DNA of 64,000 bases, from contig NZ_JBLRWZ010000010.1 in NCBI RefSeq assembly GCF_047920995.1, forward strand, positions 7,951-71,950. The letters are read 5' to 3'. Within the stretch, counting starts at the first letter, position 1; each line of letters opens with the position of its first letter. Below the pieces are notes generated by a model, which did not search any database, had not been told where the DNA came from, and was given only the letters and a program-made list of their open reading frames with translations. A program made the translations under genes and the position numbers. Below, in pieces: positions 34,159 to 41,998 of the stretch. The DNA is from Aliidiomarina sp047920995. GTDB taxonomy: Bacteria > Pseudomonadota > Gammaproteobacteria > Enterobacterales > Alteromonadaceae.

Positions 34159-34911
34159 ATGCGTAAACGTATTTTAATTACTGGAGCAAGCTCTGGTTTG
34201 GGTGAAGAAATGGCGCGGCAATTTGCAGCCAAAGGCCATGATTTAGCCCTGTGTGCTCGCCGTACTGAACGCTTAGAGGCGCTGCAAGCGGAAATTGCTG
34301 AGAAATACCCACAGGTAACAGTAATTTTGCAGGCCTTGGATGTGAATGATCACGATGCTGTGTTTCGTGTGTTCAATGAATTTAAAGAAGAGCTGGGTGG
34401 TTTAGATCGCGTAATTGTAAATGCGGGAATGGGTAAGGGCGGTTCGCTAGGTACAGGCCTGTTCAAATATAATAAGCTTACGGCAGAAACGAATTACATT
34501 GCTGCGTTGGCCCAGTGTGAGGCGGCGTTGGAAATATTCCGCGCGCAGAACGATGGCCATTTGGTAACCATATCCTCGGTAAGTGCGTTGCGTGGTATGC
34601 CGCGGGCGTTAACAGCATATGCTTCGAGCAAAGCCGCATTGGTAAATCTTAGCGAAGGAATTCGAGCAGATTTGCTGCGCAGTAAGAGCCCCATTAAGGT
34701 AAGTTGCATTATGCCGGGCTTTATTCGCTCGGAAATTAATGAGAAAGTAAAGAATACGCCATTTATGTGCGATACCGTGCCAGGCGTGCGTAGCATGGTG
34801 CAGGCCATTGAAAAAGAGCAAGCATCTGCTTATGTACCAGGTTGGCCATGGAATGTGATTGCATTTCTAATCAAGCGCCTGCCATTACGAATTGTAATGA
34901 AAATGGGCTAG
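34159..34911 (+). CDS. Short-chain dehydrogenase/reductase
   Basis: This is an NAD(P)-dependent oxidoreductase of 250 residues. The cofactor motif TGASSGLG is at 8-15, an Asn-Ala-Gly (NAG) segment follows beta-4, and the catalytic Ser (SSVSAL) and Tyr-x3-Lys (YASSK) are present. I chose the ATG at 34159 for its 7-nt spacing to AAGG; the ATG one codon upstream is possible. It lies 81 bp after the phosphatase gene and probably in the same transcript. In the levulinate pathway an SDR reduces the 4-keto acyl-CoA, a role that would fit here. Confidence 0.88.
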   Translation: MRKRILITGASSGLGEEMARQFAAKGHDLALCARRTERLEALQAEIAEKYPQVTVILQALDVNDHDAVFRVFNEFKEELGGLDRVIVNAGMGKGGSLGTGLFKYNKLTAETNYIAALAQCEAALEIFRAQNDGHLVTISSVSALRGMPRALTAYASSKAALVNLSEGIRADLLRSKSPIKVSCIMPGFIRSEINEKVKNTPFMCDTVPGVRSMVQAIEKEQASAYVPGWPWNVIAFLIKRLPLRIVMKMG

Positions 34912-34952
34912 TAGTACCTGACAAGCAGGTTGATGCAGAATAAGAGGGTGTT

Positions 34953-35858
34953 ATGGATATTAAAATCTATCAAGTTGATGCATTTACCGATCGCGTGTTT
35001 GGTGGAAATCCTGCAGCTGTTTGCCCTCTTGGCGGTTGGCCAGAAGATGAGCTGCTGCAAGCTATTGCAGAAGAAAATAATTTATCGGAAACGGCATTTT
35101 TTGTGCCCGATGGCAGCCGCTTTCATTTGCGTTGGTTTACCCCAGAAGCGGAAGTAGATTTGTGCGGCCACGCTACTCTCGCTGCCGCTCACGTGCTATT
35201 CCACCATTTACGTTATGGCGAGCCAGAAATTATCTTTCGCACCCGTAGTGGCGAGTTGCGCGTAGCCTTAACGGAGCAGGGTATTGCAATGGATTTTCCG
35301 GCCTCGTTACCTAGGGTGATTGCTATCCCGCCGAAATCGCTGTTAGCAGGCCTACAATTAACCGATGCTCAGTTGGCTACGGTAAAAGTATTTGCTTCTT
35401 ATGATTATATTGTGGAGCTGGCTAGCGAGAATGAATTACGTAGGTTAGCCCCTGATTTTGCGGTATTAAGTGAACTGGATGGCCGTGGTGTTGTGGTTAC
35501 TGCTCCTGGTAAAGCGCATGATTTCGTAAGCCGTTGCTTTTTCCCTAAATTGCGGGTGAATGAAGATCCAGTAACAGGCTCAGCGCATTGTGAATTAGCG
35601 CCATTTTGGGCGCAAAAGCTTGGTAAAGAAGAATTACTAGGTGCGCAGTTATCTAAGCGTGGTGGCGTAGTGCATTGTAAAATGGTGCGCGAAGCGCCGG
35701 TGGCAGAACTAAGCCCAGAACTAAGCCCAGAACTAAGCCCAGAACTAAGCCCAGAACTCAGTTCGGAAACTGTGAACGAGCGCGTTCAGAGTAAAGATCG
35801 GGTGATTCTTAGCGGTAACGCTGCGGATTACATGCAAGGTATGATTAGTATTGATTAA
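34953..35858 (+). CDS. PhzF-family isomerase/epimerase-like protein
   Basis: This is a 301-residue member of the PhzF (DAP-epimerase-fold) family. The N-terminal DAFTDRVFGGNPAAVC, the probable catalytic Glu46 in NLSETAFF, CGHATLAAA and EDPVTGSAHC are all conserved. Most PhzF homologues have no known reaction, and phenazine synthesis is not implied because no other phz gene is present. Near the C-terminus, between HCKM and VILSGNAADY, four perfect copies of a 12-bp repeat insert a Pro-Glu-Leu-Ser run. The repeat sits in a loop and would not break the core. Confidence 0.88.
   Translation: MDIKIYQVDAFTDRVFGGNPAAVCPLGGWPEDELLQAIAEENNLSETAFFVPDGSRFHLRWFTPEAEVDLCGHATLAAAHVLFHHLRYGEPEIIFRTRSGELRVALTEQGIAMDFPASLPRVIAIPPKSLLAGLQLTDAQLATVKVFASYDYIVELASENELRRLAPDFAVLSELDGRGVVVTAPGKAHDFVSRCFFPKLRVNEDPVTGSAHCELAPFWAQKLGKEELLGAQLSKRGGVVHCKMVREAPVAELSPELSPELSPELSPELSSETVNERVQSKDRVILSGNAADYMQGMISID
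35705..35752 (+). repeat. Perfect 12-bp tandem repeat, four copies, in the PhzF-like gene
   Basis: The unit AGAACTAAGCCC is repeated exactly four times without a mismatch, followed by a decayed copy (AGAACTCAGTTC). It encodes the tetrapeptide Glu-Leu-Ser-Pro repeatedly. Perfect identity implies recent expansion and likely copy-number variation between strains. Confidence 0.97.
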
Positions 35859-35929
35859 GCCACTCTTCAGAGTGGTAGCGCTAACTTTCTTTAATTTTCT
35901 CCAGCAATAGTTCGCATAAGGGTAGCAAA

Positions 35930-36874
35930 ATGAAGGTGTTGAAATGGTTCGGCTTCGGCTTAGTGTTGCTGTTGCTGCTGATATTCGCTTATGTATTTTT
36001 TAGCTACAAAATTAATGTGAATGAACACCTCCGATTAAATGATGAGGTACGTGCGAATGCGCCAGGTGCGTTTATTGAGCTAACGGATGGTTATACGCAC
36101 TACCAGTTAACCGGCCCTGATACAGCGCCTACTGTGGTGTTAGTGCATGGCTTCAGCATTCCGATGGAAATTTGGGGTACAACTCATCGCAGATTGCAAA
36201 ATGCAGGTTACCGCGTATTGCGTTACGATTTATTTGGCCGAGGGTATTCAGATCGCCCGCGCACCCAATACACCGGTGAAGTATTTGAACGGCAATTATT
36301 AGAATTACTCGATGGTTTAAACATTGAAGGACCGGTAGTGTTAGCTGGGCTTTCAATGGGTGGGCCTATTGTGATGCGATTTGCCGCCAATCATTCACAT
36401 CGCGTGCTTGGTACGGTTCTTATTGCACCGCTGCACCAACCGTTGCAGCCGCCACCCATGCCGGAGCGAATTGGCCATATCATGCTTGGCGCATTTTATG
36501 TGCCCAGCATCCAACAAAGTTTTGCGGCGCCTTATTTAACCGCGGAAGATGCCCAAGCACTGCAAACAGCCTATTCTGCGCAGAAGGAAATTCGTGGCTT
36601 TACTCAAGCACTCACCTCATCGTTTTATGCGTTTAGTGCGCAAGACCACCGTGAATACTATCGGCAAACACGGGAGTATGGAGTGCCTACAATGTTGGTG
36701 TGGGGCACCCATGATAATGTGGTGCCTTACAGCCATGCAGAGGGTGTACAGAATGATGCATTAGTGGTGCACATGGTTACCGCAGAGGGAGCAGGACATA
36801 CGCCACATTTGGAGCAACCAGAGCTAGTAAATGGCTACATTTTGGCCTTTATTCAAGATTTAACCTTGGAGTAG
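35930..36874 (+). CDS. Alpha/beta hydrolase with N-terminal membrane anchor
   Basis: This 314-residue hydrolase starts with a strongly hydrophobic helix (about residues 7-25), either an uncleaved anchor or a signal peptide. The oxyanion region VLVHGFSIP, nucleophile elbow GLSMGG, acid residue in GTHDNVVP and catalytic histidine in GAGHTPHLEQ form a full catalytic set. It resembles small-molecule esterases and epoxide- or ketone-acid hydrolases; substrate is unknown. It follows the PhzF gene by 71 bp and ends the plus-strand cluster at a two-way terminator. Confidence 0.87.
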   Translation: MKVLKWFGFGLVLLLLLIFAYVFFSYKINVNEHLRLNDEVRANAPGAFIELTDGYTHYQLTGPDTAPTVVLVHGFSIPMEIWGTTHRRLQNAGYRVLRYDLFGRGYSDRPRTQYTGEVFERQLLELLDGLNIEGPVVLAGLSMGGPIVMRFAANHSHRVLGTVLIAPLHQPLQPPPMPERIGHIMLGAFYVPSIQQSFAAPYLTAEDAQALQTAYSAQKEIRGFTQALTSSFYAFSAQDHREYYRQTREYGVPTMLVWGTHDNVVPYSHAEGVQNDALVVHMVTAEGAGHTPHLEQPELVNGYILAFIQDLTLE

Positions 36875-36900
36875 TGCGAAGCGCAGTGCCTATGGCCAAC

Positions 36901-36932
36901 AAAAAGGCAGACACGTAGATGTCTGCCTTTTT
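36901..36932. terminator. Bidirectional terminator between the hydrolase and ompW
   Basis: GGCAGACA (36906-36913) and TGTCTGCC (36920-36927) form the stem, with five A before and five T after, so it suits both convergent genes. Confidence 0.88.
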
Positions 36933-36970
36933 CGTGTTAGTACACTATATCCAAGAAGCGCTTGCCTGGG

Positions 36971-37669
36971 TTAAATTTTCCAGCGCACACCGAGCATTGC
37001 AACTAGCGGATCGATATCCACATTCACGCTCTGTACGCTAGCCCCGTTCACTTTTACCTTGCCTGTGGTATCGATAGCCATTTTGCTCACCATAAAGTGT
37101 AAGCCAAGCTTTTCGTTTATTTGGTAGTTGAAGCCCGCTTGCATTGCTAAGCCCCAGGATTCACTTAAACTAAGGCTCACGTTATCGCTACTCGTAGTAA
37201 CATCTAAAGCGATTAAGGCGCCTTCTAAATCACCACTGATTTTTTCATCAAAGAATGTAGTGTAATTCAGGCCGATACCAACAAATGGCTGAAAAGTAGC
37301 ATGTTGAGTAAAGTGGTATTGAGCCAGTAATGTTGGCGGTAAATGCTTCGTTTTACCAATATTTAAACCATTAATTGGCGAGCCTTTCACTTTCAGATCA
37401 TGGCTAAATGGCGTAGCGGCTATTAACTGTAATCCGAAATTTTCGTTAAACCGGTAATCAAAGGTTAGGCCGAGCTGGGTATTATTGCTCACACTTACGC
37501 CCGTTGAGCCCGCAGGTAAGCCTGCTACTGTTTCGATAACGTTTAGGTTACTGCTACTTTCATCTGGCATTACGCTGATGGCACCAACGTTTACCGAAAA
37601 ATCAGCTAGCGCTGGCGCGGCAAGAAAAGAAGACAGGGTAATCGCAAGAACAGATAATTTGGTTTTCAT
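36971..37669 (-). CDS. ompW: OmpW-family outer membrane protein
   Basis: This small outer-membrane beta-barrel has 232 residues before processing. A signal peptide (MKTKLSVLAITLSSFLAAPALA) is followed by alternating strands; the family motifs LGLTFDYRFNENFGLQLIAATPF and LPPTLLAQYHF are present, and the C-terminus ends in an aromatic/hydrophobic strand (GVRWKI). The start at 37669 is chosen because GGAG lies upstream at good spacing and the signal peptide begins there; an upstream start at 37774 is unlikely. OmpW forms a hydrophobic channel and in enteric bacteria responds to oxygen through FNR. Confidence 0.88.
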   Translation of the reverse strand: MKTKLSVLAITLSSFLAAPALADFSVNVGAISVMPDESSSNLNVIETVAGLPAGSTGVSVSNNTQLGLTFDYRFNENFGLQLIAATPFSHDLKVKGSPINGLNIGKTKHLPPTLLAQYHFTQHATFQPFVGIGLNYTTFFDEKISGDLEGALIALDVTTSSDNVSLSLSESWGLAMQAGFNYQINEKLGLHFMVSKMAIDTTGKVKVNGASVQSVNVDIDPLVAMLGVRWKI

Positions 37670-37699
37670 AGTTACTCTCCAGTGTTGGGAACTGGGGCT

Positions 37700-37740
37700 A
37701 TTATGAAATGAATTGGCGCGCACATATTGTGCCAGATCAA
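37700..37740 (-). promoter_or_regulatory. ompW promoter with FNR-type box at about -41
   Basis: The 14-bp site at 37727-37740 reads TTGATCTGGCACAA on the minus strand, matching 8 of 10 fixed bases of the FNR consensus TTGATNNNNATCAA. A -10 element CATAAT lies at 37705-37700. The start of transcription predicted from this -10 is near 37693, which puts the centre of the box about 40.5 bp upstream, the class II activator position. Confidence 0.55.
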
Positions 37741-37768
37741 AGATAACCATGCACAAAATGTGGAATAG

Positions 37769-37800
37769 CAGCAAAGTTTGCGCTAGCGCAAACTTTGCTG
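37769..37800. repeat. 32-bp perfect palindrome
   Basis: CAGCAAAGTTTGCGCT is followed directly by its exact reverse complement, with no spacer. It lies between the phoX stop and the ompW promoter. Neither side has a T tract, so it is not a standard intrinsic terminator. It may be a protein-binding operator or the structured 3' end of the phoX mRNA. Confidence 0.9.
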
Positions 37801-37856
37801 GTTAATGCTCGAGGCGTTACTGCGTTTACGGATACTTAGTGTGCTGCAAAACGATA

Positions 37857-39797
37857 TTAGCTGCCGATCACCTTGCTATCGCGATGGCGGATCACCACCG
37901 TACTCGAACGCGGGCGAGCGCTCCCACCATCGGGCCAATGGCTAGTGGCTGCATTTGGTGTGGAGCCTTCTCCAGGATGTTGAACGTTAACGAACATGGT
38001 TTTGCGATCGGGCGTAGTAACCACACCGGTAATTTCACAATCAACGGGCCCAGTTAGAAAGCGTTTTACTACTCGGGTATCGGGGTTGGCTACGAGCATT
38101 GCATTATTACCGTAGGTTTCTCCGCCCTGAATTGCACCACTCATATCGGTTTGAATCCACAGTAATCCGGCTGCATCAAACCATAAACCATCTGGACAGG
38201 CATGGTGGTTGCTGGCATCCAGTTCGATAGCGGTATCGCGGGTATATGTGCCGGGAGCACCGCCGAGCAAGAAAATATCCCATTGGAAACCATTGCTAAG
38301 CTCGCGCCAACGAATAATGTGGCCAGCGTAGTTTTCTGCTCGTGGGTTCGCCGCATCCACTTGAGCACTGGTGCGGCGCGTATTGTTAGTAAGGGTAAAA
38401 TACACCTCATGGGTAAGCGGATGTACCGCCCCCCATTCGGGACGATCCATTTTCGTAGCGCCCATAATATCGGCTGCTAAACGTGTGTTGAGAAGTACAT
38501 CACCTTGATCGCTGAAGTATTCTCCAGCCGCCACAACACGCGCTGTAAACTCTGGTGCGTTGATATCAAGTGGTAACCATTCACCACTACCATCATCGTT
38601 AAAACGCGCTACATAAAGTGTACCATGCTCCAGTAAATGTGAGCCGGCGGTGGCGCGGTAATATGGCTGTGCAGATACAAACTTATAAATGTATTCAAAG
38701 CGCGCATCATCACCTGAGTAGGCAACCAAGGGTTTGCCTTCTTCAGCTGGCGCAAAAACGATGCCTTCGTGCGCAAAACGCCCCAATGCCGTGTGCTTTT
38801 TTGGCATGCTTTCTGGGTTGAACGGATCGATTTCGACAATCCAACCAAAGGTGTTGGCTTCGTTGCGGTAATCATCGAGCGCAGATTCACCCTGTGGGGT
38901 AATATCAAAACGTGCATACTCGTCGGCACTTGGCGTTGCGGTTTCCCAGTAGTAGCGGCCATTTTCTTTGCTAACACCATAACGCGATTGCTCACGGGTA
39001 TGCGTTTCTTTGTTCACAAAACAGCGTGCCCAGTTCTCTTCGCAGGTTAGGTATGTACCCCATGGGGTAAAACCATGCGCACAGTTATTTAGGGTGCCTC
39101 GGGTATGGGTTCCGTTTGGGCTGTATTTGGTTTGCATTTTACGATGTCCCGCAGCAGGGCCTACTAACTGCATTGGGGTGCTGCCAGTAATACGGCGATT
39201 AAGCGCACTTTGCTGGAGTAATTGCCACTCTCCATTAATTTCCTTGATGTGCGCTACTGAAATACCATGCGCGGCAATTTCTTTGTGCACTTCCGCTAGT
39301 TGCCGCGGCGCTGCTTGTGGCGCATTGGCATGTAAAAATGCTGGATCCACATATTCATGGTTCATTACTAACAAGCCTTCGCTTGAGTTAGTACCAGTGG
39401 TGTGGGTATCAATTGGGAAAAAATGCATACCATCATGATGTGAACCAATTTGTTGTTCTTGGTCGCTACCGGTGTTACTTCCATCACCTGCGTAACTTGG
39501 CGCATTTGCGGTGAGTGGGGTACCCCATGGTAAAAATGCACTGGCCAAGTATTCTTCCGGCACAATAACGCTATCGCCAAAGGCGACAGGAACCGGTTTA
39601 AACGCCATTGCAGGTTGCTGGCGCAATGTGCCTGTAGCACTGGTACATCCGGCCACGAAAGCTGTTGCCGCTATAGCTGCACCGCCTTGAAGAAACCGGC
39701 GGCGGCTGATGTTCACATTGATCACATCAGCAAAGTTGCGGTTTGCAGAGAAGTTTGTTTGCGGATCTGCATCATTAATATCGAATTTTATAGGCAT
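37857..39797 (-). CDS. phoX: PhoX-family alkaline phosphatase (DUF839)
   Basis: PhoX-type phosphatases release phosphate from organic esters outside the cytoplasm using calcium and iron. With the start at 39797 (AAGGG 8 nt upstream) the protein has 646 residues. A twin-arginine signal SRRRFLQGG lies at 31-39, followed by a hydrophobic stretch ending FVAGC with Cys51, so it could be a Tat-exported lipoprotein. Family segments include NHEYVDP, GFTPWGTYLTCEENW, RFAHEG, and near the C-terminus TPDRKTMFVNVQHPGEGS. A Pho box lies upstream. Confidence 0.9.
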   Translation of the reverse strand: MPIKFDINDADPQTNFSANRNFADVINVNISRRRFLQGGAAIAATAFVAGCTSATGTLRQQPAMAFKPVPVAFGDSVIVPEEYLASAFLPWGTPLTANAPSYAGDGSNTGSDQEQQIGSHHDGMHFFPIDTHTTGTNSSEGLLVMNHEYVDPAFLHANAPQAAPRQLAEVHKEIAAHGISVAHIKEINGEWQLLQQSALNRRITGSTPMQLVGPAAGHRKMQTKYSPNGTHTRGTLNNCAHGFTPWGTYLTCEENWARCFVNKETHTREQSRYGVSKENGRYYWETATPSADEYARFDITPQGESALDDYRNEANTFGWIVEIDPFNPESMPKKHTALGRFAHEGIVFAPAEEGKPLVAYSGDDARFEYIYKFVSAQPYYRATAGSHLLEHGTLYVARFNDDGSGEWLPLDINAPEFTARVVAAGEYFSDQGDVLLNTRLAADIMGATKMDRPEWGAVHPLTHEVYFTLTNNTRRTSAQVDAANPRAENYAGHIIRWRELSNGFQWDIFLLGGAPGTYTRDTAIELDASNHHACPDGLWFDAAGLLWIQTDMSGAIQGGETYGNNAMLVANPDTRVVKRFLTGPVDCEITGVVTTPDRKTMFVNVQHPGEGSTPNAATSHWPDGGSARPRSSTVVIRHRDSKVIGS

Positions 39798-39882
39798 GAT
39801 TGGTTCCCTTTCTCGGGGCTTCATATTAAACGTCAGCCAACATTGAGAGTGTATAAAGATAGATACACTACAGCACATAGCG

Positions 39883-39900
39883 GTTACATTTTTATGACAA
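39883..39900 (-). promoter_or_regulatory. Candidate Pho box upstream of phoX
   Basis: On the minus strand the 18 bases read TTGTCATAAAAATGTAAC, against the PhoB consensus CTGTCATAAANCTGTCAC; I count about 15 matches, with both TGTNA half-repeats recognisable at 11-bp spacing. It is 86 bp upstream of the phoX start, in the right orientation. Confidence 0.6.
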
Positions 39901-39912
39901 TCATAAGGGTGT

Positions 39913-40053
39913 ATGCCTGTTAACGGTTTACTCGCAGTACTTCGTGCAGTGCAGCCCATTACTATAGCTTTTGGGGTTTCTGCTACTATGGTCTGGTTTG
40001 TATATTTTTGCGCATCTGGCATTATCATGAGTAGCACAACAATGAATGGATAA
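39913..40053 (+). CDS. Possible 46-residue single-pass membrane protein
   Basis: An ATG at 39913 opens a 46-codon frame ending TAA at 40053, 3 bp before the next gene. AAGGG lies at 39905-39909, a rather short spacer. The product has a basic N-terminal part followed by one hydrophobic helix (about ITIAFGVSATMVWFVYFCA), a plausible membrane segment. I do not recognise a family. It fills most of the space between the Pho box and the next membrane protein and may be co-transcribed with that gene. It may also be a chance frame. Confidence 0.4.
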   Translation: MPVNGLLAVLRAVQPITIAFGVSATMVWFVYFCASGIIMSSTTMNG

Positions 40054-40056
40054 TTT

Positions 40057-40458
40057 ATGAACATACAACGCGTTATTGCTTTGGTTACTGCCCCAGTTGG
40101 GTTGCTTTTTTTACTCTCAGATCCACAAAGTTTGTTACGTTTTATCGCCAGTACAGGGCTAAACTGGTACCAAGTGTTTAACCCGATTGCATGGGGCATT
40201 ATTTTAGGCACAGCCGCAGGATTATTGCGGTTTCATCAAGTGCAGAAATTTGCGGTGTGGGGTACCTATGCAGCTACTGCCCTTACTACTTTTGGTGCGG
40301 TAGGTACCATTGCCATCTATTTTGAGCACCGTTTGTGGTATTTGGGGTGGCCCACCATGTGGGTTGCAGCCTTAGGAATTGGTATTTATTCATTCTTTTT
40401 GATGCAACTTCGCTTTGCAGAGAAATTTCAAAAAGACAGTGAGGAAGATAGTGAGTAA
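40057..40458 (+). CDS. Hypothetical inner-membrane protein
   Basis: This 133-residue protein has about four hydrophobic segments: residues 5-20, around 42-56, 70-88 and 97-117. It ends in a charged tail rich in Glu, Asp and Lys. I do not recognise the family. Its last 8 bp overlap the GTG start of pxpA, so it is probably translated with the 5-oxoprolinase genes; a transport-related or accessory role is possible but unsupported by motif. Confidence 0.7.
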   Translation: MNIQRVIALVTAPVGLLFLLSDPQSLLRFIASTGLNWYQVFNPIAWGIILGTAAGLLRFHQVQKFAVWGTYAATALTTFGAVGTIAIYFEHRLWYLGWPTMWVAALGIGIYSFFLMQLRFAEKFQKDSEEDSE

Positions 40459-41212
40459 GCGTATTTTACTCAATAGTGATTTAGGCGAAGGCTTCGGCGC
40501 TTGGCGCATGGGTGAAGATAGCCTGATCATGCCGTATATCGATTGTGCCAATATCGCCTGCGGTTTTCATGCGGGCGACCCACTCATTATGCAAAACACA
40601 GTATCTGCTGCGGTTAAGCACGGCGTGCAAATTGGTGCACATCCAGCGTACCCGGATTTAGTTGGGTTTGGCCGCCGCTCGATGGCGCTACAGCCAGCTG
40701 AAGTAGAAGCCTTAGTGATGTACCAGATTGGTGCATTAGCGGCATTCTGTAGCGCTGCAGGCACTGCAGTTGCCTATGTAAAGCCGCATGGTGCGTTGTA
40801 TCACGATATGCTGAAGAACGATGCTTTGTTTGCCGCAGTAGTGCGCGCAGTTAAGCAGGCAAGCAGCGGTGCGAGTAAACCACTGCCGCTAGTGATGCTG
40901 GCTAAGGTAGATGCTAGCCATTGGCAAAAAATGGCTAGTGAGTATGGCGTAGAGCTATGGTTTGAAGGCTTTGCCGATCGTGCCTACAACAATGATGGTA
41001 CCTTAGTAGCCCGCACTCAGCCCGGTGCCGTAATTCACGAGCCAGAGGCAATGTTGAAGCAGGCATTACAATTTGCCGAGCAGAGCGAGATAACTACCAT
41101 TAACGGGCAACGATTAGCGCTGCATATTGATACCTTATGCGTGCATGGCGACACCCATGAAGCATTAGCAGCGGTGCAAGCAATTCGCAGCCATGCTGCA
41201 TTTGCGAAATAG
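40451..41212 (+). CDS. pxpA: 5-oxoprolinase subunit A (LamB/YcsF family)
   Basis: PxpA, with PxpB and PxpC, hydrolyses 5-oxoproline (pyroglutamate) to glutamate using ATP. The 253-residue protein starts at GTG 40451, giving the family N-terminus SKRILLNSDLGEGFGAW; an ATG at 40415 lies inside the preceding gene and adds non-family residues. NIACGFHAGDP, GAHPAYPD and YVKPHGALYH are conserved. It is followed by pxpB after 24 bp. Confidence 0.93.
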   Translation: MSKRILLNSDLGEGFGAWRMGEDSLIMPYIDCANIACGFHAGDPLIMQNTVSAAVKHGVQIGAHPAYPDLVGFGRRSMALQPAEVEALVMYQIGALAAFCSAAGTAVAYVKPHGALYHDMLKNDALFAAVVRAVKQASSGASKPLPLVMLAKVDASHWQKMASEYGVELWFEGFADRAYNNDGTLVARTQPGAVIHEPEAMLKQALQFAEQSEITTINGQRLALHIDTLCVHGDTHEALAAVQAIRSHAAFAK

Positions 41213-41236
41213 CGTTTTATTTACATTGAGGTAAAC

Positions 41237-41998
41237 ATGAGTTCAACCGGGCAATTTACCACACGGCCAGAAGTAACCTTTGCAATTGCTGGGGTAGATG
41301 CTTTATTGCTACAGTTTGATCAGCAACTTGATCCATGTATGCCGGGTTTTCTCGCCAATATCCGGCAAACAATTTTGCGCGAGCATGGTGATGTAGTGCA
41401 GGAAGTAGTGCCTTCGTATGCCAGTTTGTTGGTGTATTACGAACCACGGTTAGTGCGCACGTATGATTTACAGCAACTGTTGGAAGTAGTAGTAAATGAT
41501 ACGCCTTGGCTATGTAGTGTGTGGTCTGTTGATACCGAAGCACCAGGAAAGCTTGTGGAAGTACCGGTATGGTATTTTCCTGAGGGGCATAATACTGCAC
41601 CTGTAAATGATATGGCCGCTATTTGTAAGCACACAGGTTTAAGCCAAGAAAAGGTTATTGCCGAGCATAGTGGGATTGATTATCAAGTATATGCACTTGG
41701 TTTTGCGCCGGGCTTTGCTTATTTAGGCCGAGTAGCCGAGTGTTTGGAAATGCCGCGTTTAGCTAAGCCGCGGCAACATGTGCCAGCCGGCAGTGTAGGG
41801 ATTGCTGAGCAACAAACAGCGGTTTATCCGCAAGCATCTCCCGGCGGTTGGAATATTTTGGGATTAAGCCCCTTTCAGTGGTTTAACCCTAATTCTAAAC
41901 CAATGACACCTGTACAAGTGGGTGATCGAATTCGTTTTAACGCCATTAGTGAGGCCGAATATAAGCAACTGTTGCAAGCGCAAGGAGGCCAATCGTGA
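41237..41998 (+). CDS. pxpB: 5-oxoprolinase subunit B (allophanate hydrolase subunit 1 family)
   Basis: This 253-residue protein of the KipI/allophanate-hydrolase-subunit-1 family includes GFAPGFAYLG, PRLAKPRQHVPAGSVGIA and SPGGWNILG. GAGGTAAAC precedes the ATG at good spacing. It overlaps pxpC by four bases (GTGA). Fixed order A-B-C supports 5-oxoprolinase rather than urea amidolyase function. Confidence 0.92.
   Translation: MSSTGQFTTRPEVTFAIAGVDALLLQFDQQLDPCMPGFLANIRQTILREHGDVVQEVVPSYASLLVYYEPRLVRTYDLQQLLEVVVNDTPWLCSVWSVDTEAPGKLVEVPVWYFPEGHNTAPVNDMAAICKHTGLSQEKVIAEHSGIDYQVYALGFAPGFAYLGRVAECLEMPRLAKPRQHVPAGSVGIAEQQTAVYPQASPGGWNILGLSPFQWFNPNSKPMTPVQVGDRIRFNAISEAEYKQLLQAQGGQS

Noticed and set aside
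34953..35858. Phenazine biosynthesis cluster
   Set aside because: Only a PhzF-like protein is present; no phzA-E or phzG partner is nearby, and PhzF homologues are widespread without phenazine synthesis.
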